NCBI RefSeq assembly: GCF_003344785.1
Contig: NZ_QPMK01000015.1
Coordinates: forward strand, 62,935 to 126,934
Direction of reading: 5' to 3'
DNA: 64,000 nucleotides
Source of the DNA: Thalassococcus profundi
GTDB lineage: Bacteria > Pseudomonadota > Alphaproteobacteria > Rhodobacterales > Rhodobacteraceae
The translations under genes and the position numbers were made by a program. The notes beneath the pieces are model-generated. The model made no database searches. It was not told where the DNA came from and was given only the letters and a program-made list of their open reading frames with translations. Every line of letters starts with the position of its first letter. Position 1 is the stretch's first letter. Shown one piece after another: positions 62,968 through 64,000 of this stretch.

Positions 62968-63629
62968 TCGGGCGCATTGCCGGGCGGGTCGAATACAAGG
63001 GCGAGGATCACGTGCTGATCGATGTGCGCGGCGTGGGCTACGTGGTCTATTGCGCGGACCGCGTGCTGGCGGGTCTGCCGGGGCCGGGGGAGGCAGTGGC
63101 GCTGTTCACCGATCTGCTGGTGCGCGAGGATCTCCTGCAGCTCTTCGGCTTTCCGTCGCTGGTGGAAAAGGAATGGTTCCGCCTCTTGATGACGGTGCAG
63201 GGGGTGGGCGCCAAGGCGTCGCTGGCGATCCTCGGCACGCTGGGGCCGGACGGGGTGAGCCGCGCCATCGCTCTGGGGGACTGGAATGCGATCAAGGCGG
63301 CGCGCGGCATCGGACCCAAGACGGCGCAGCGGGTCGTCAACGAGCTCAAGGACAAGGCGCCCGCAGTGATGGCCATGGGCGCCGCCGTGGAGCCGCGCCC
63401 GGCGGATGTGTCGGACACGGCGACGGAGGTCCTGGAGCCGGTGGCCGCGGCCCCCGCGCCACGCGCCAATGCCTCCGCCCAGGCCGAGGCGTTGTCGGCG
63501 TTGGGCAATCTGGGCTACGGTCCGGGCGAGGCGGCGGGCGCGGTGGCCGAAGCCGCCGGGGCGGCGCCCGAGGCCGATACCGCGACGCTGATCCGCGCGG
63601 CGCTGCGGCTCTTGGCACCGAAGGGGTAG
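62964..63629 (+). CDS. ruvA: Holliday junction DNA helicase subunit RuvA
   Basis: A 221-aa protein. Domain I starts [20 protein letters not shown]. The helix-hairpin-helix pair occurs at [16 protein letters not shown] and [20 protein letters not shown]. An Ala/Pro-rich linker (about 140-170) leads to domain III ([20 protein letters not shown]), which contacts RuvB. Coupled to ruvC by overlap. Confidence 0.97.
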   Translation: MIGRIAGRVEYKGEDHVLIDVRGVGYVVYCADRVLAGLPGPGEAVALFTDLLVREDLLQLFGFPSLVEKEWFRLLMTVQGVGAKASLAILGTLGPDGVSRAIALGDWNAIKAARGIGPKTAQRVVNELKDKAPAVMAMGAAVEPRPADVSDTATEVLEPVAAAPAPRANASAQAEALSALGNLGYGPGEAAGAVAEAAGAAPEADTATLIRAALRLLAPKG

Positions 63630-63683
63630 GGACATGGCGCAGCTTATCCGCCCGGTCGGGCGTCTTCGTAGCGGGACAGCGGT

Positions 63684-64000
63684 ATGAAGGACCGCGACCC
63701 GCAGGTCCAGCCCGAGGCGCTGCCCGACGACCGCGACCGCGCGCTGCGGCCGCAGATGCTCGACGATTTCGTGGGGCAGGCGGCGGCCAAGGCCAACCTG
63801 CGCATCTTCATCCAGTCCGCCCGGTCGCGCGGCGAGACCATGGACCACACGCTGTTCCACGGCCCCCCCGGCCTGGGCAAGACGACGCTGGCGCAGATCA
63901 TGGCGCGCGAGCTCGGTGTGGGCTTCCGCATGACCTCGGGCCCGGTGCTGGCCAAGGCCGGCGACCTGGCGGCGATCCTCACCAACCTCGAACGCAGCGA
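63684..64000 (+). CDS. ruvB: Holliday junction branch migration ATPase RuvB (3' end outside window)
   Basis: The first 105 codons are present: [38 protein letters not shown] and Walker [18 protein letters not shown]. The gene runs off the window. A 17-codon frame (ATG 63634, [17 protein letters not shown]) ends at TGA 63685-63687, overlapping the ruvB ATG; it may couple translation from ruvA to ruvB. Confidence 0.97.
   Translation, partial: MKDRDPQVQPEALPDDRDRALRPQMLDDFVGQAAAKANLRIFIQSARSRGETMDHTLFHGPPGLGKTTLAQIMARELGVGFRMTSGPVLAKAGDLAAILTNLERS

Overview
The window is high-GC chromosomal DNA that reads as a Rhodobacterales (Roseobacter-clade) alphaproteobacterium. Supporting signs are the GcrA cell-cycle regulator, phosphatidylcholine synthase, a CheB/CheR-HWE kinase, MtaB and RimO, a DUF1127 protein and family resemblances throughout. 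This assignment is inference from protein content; there is no rRNA. One tRNA-Lys(UUU) gene is present.

Layout. 1-2.4 kb: the last three genes of a Nit1C (nitrilase-cluster, cyanide-assimilation type) operon. 2.4-6.6 kb (minus): a CaiB-type CoA transferase, a CitF-like CoA transferase and a class I fumarase, a combination suggestive of mesaconate/citramalate or related C4-C5 acid metabolism. 6.7-16.8 kb: an amino-sugar and peptidoglycan-sugar salvage locus. nagK, a GntR regulator, a NagB-II-type SIS deaminase and nagA run leftward; murQ and a sugar ABC importer with a Gfo/Idh/MocA oxidoreductase run rightward. A near-identical 16-bp operator-like motif sits on each side of the divergent promoter region. 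16.8-21.2 kb: a probable light-signalling module made of a short LOV protein, a CheB/CheR-PAS-HWE kinase and a receiver protein. 21.3-23.0 kb: MltB-type lytic transglycosylase and a small molybdopterin-binding (Mop/TOBE) protein.

23.0-31.2 kb is accessory DNA. A truncated ABC ATPase abuts truncated IS30, IS3 and IS481 transposase pieces. Next comes a 6.4-kb element bounded by a 20-bp direct repeat, whose right copy is the 3' end of tRNA-Lys. The element holds ColE1-like mobilisation genes, with mbeB- and mbeD-like genes nested out of frame inside a truncated relaxase, and a tyrosine integrase that has lost its N terminus. Between them lies more AT-rich cargo: a 594-aa nitrilase-fold protein with an unknown N-terminal region, a YgjP-type metallopeptidase and a small unknown protein. 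This cargo is the best candidate for an undescribed, possibly defensive, system.

31.3-64 kb is mostly core genome: dapF, mtaB, pcs, gcrA, rimO, two glycosyltransferase-like genes, a LuxR-type regulator that lacks any standard start codon, tdk, a FabH-like synthase, a CDF transporter, a photolyase-like protein with unusual domain order, clpP-clpX, hemC and hemE (divergent), ABC/MFS/SSS transporters, prmA and ruvC-ruvA-ruvB (ruvB cut by the window end). A family of REP-like elements, built from two arm types that share a GGCAAGATGAAG core, occupies four intergenic gaps. Three of these lie between convergent genes.
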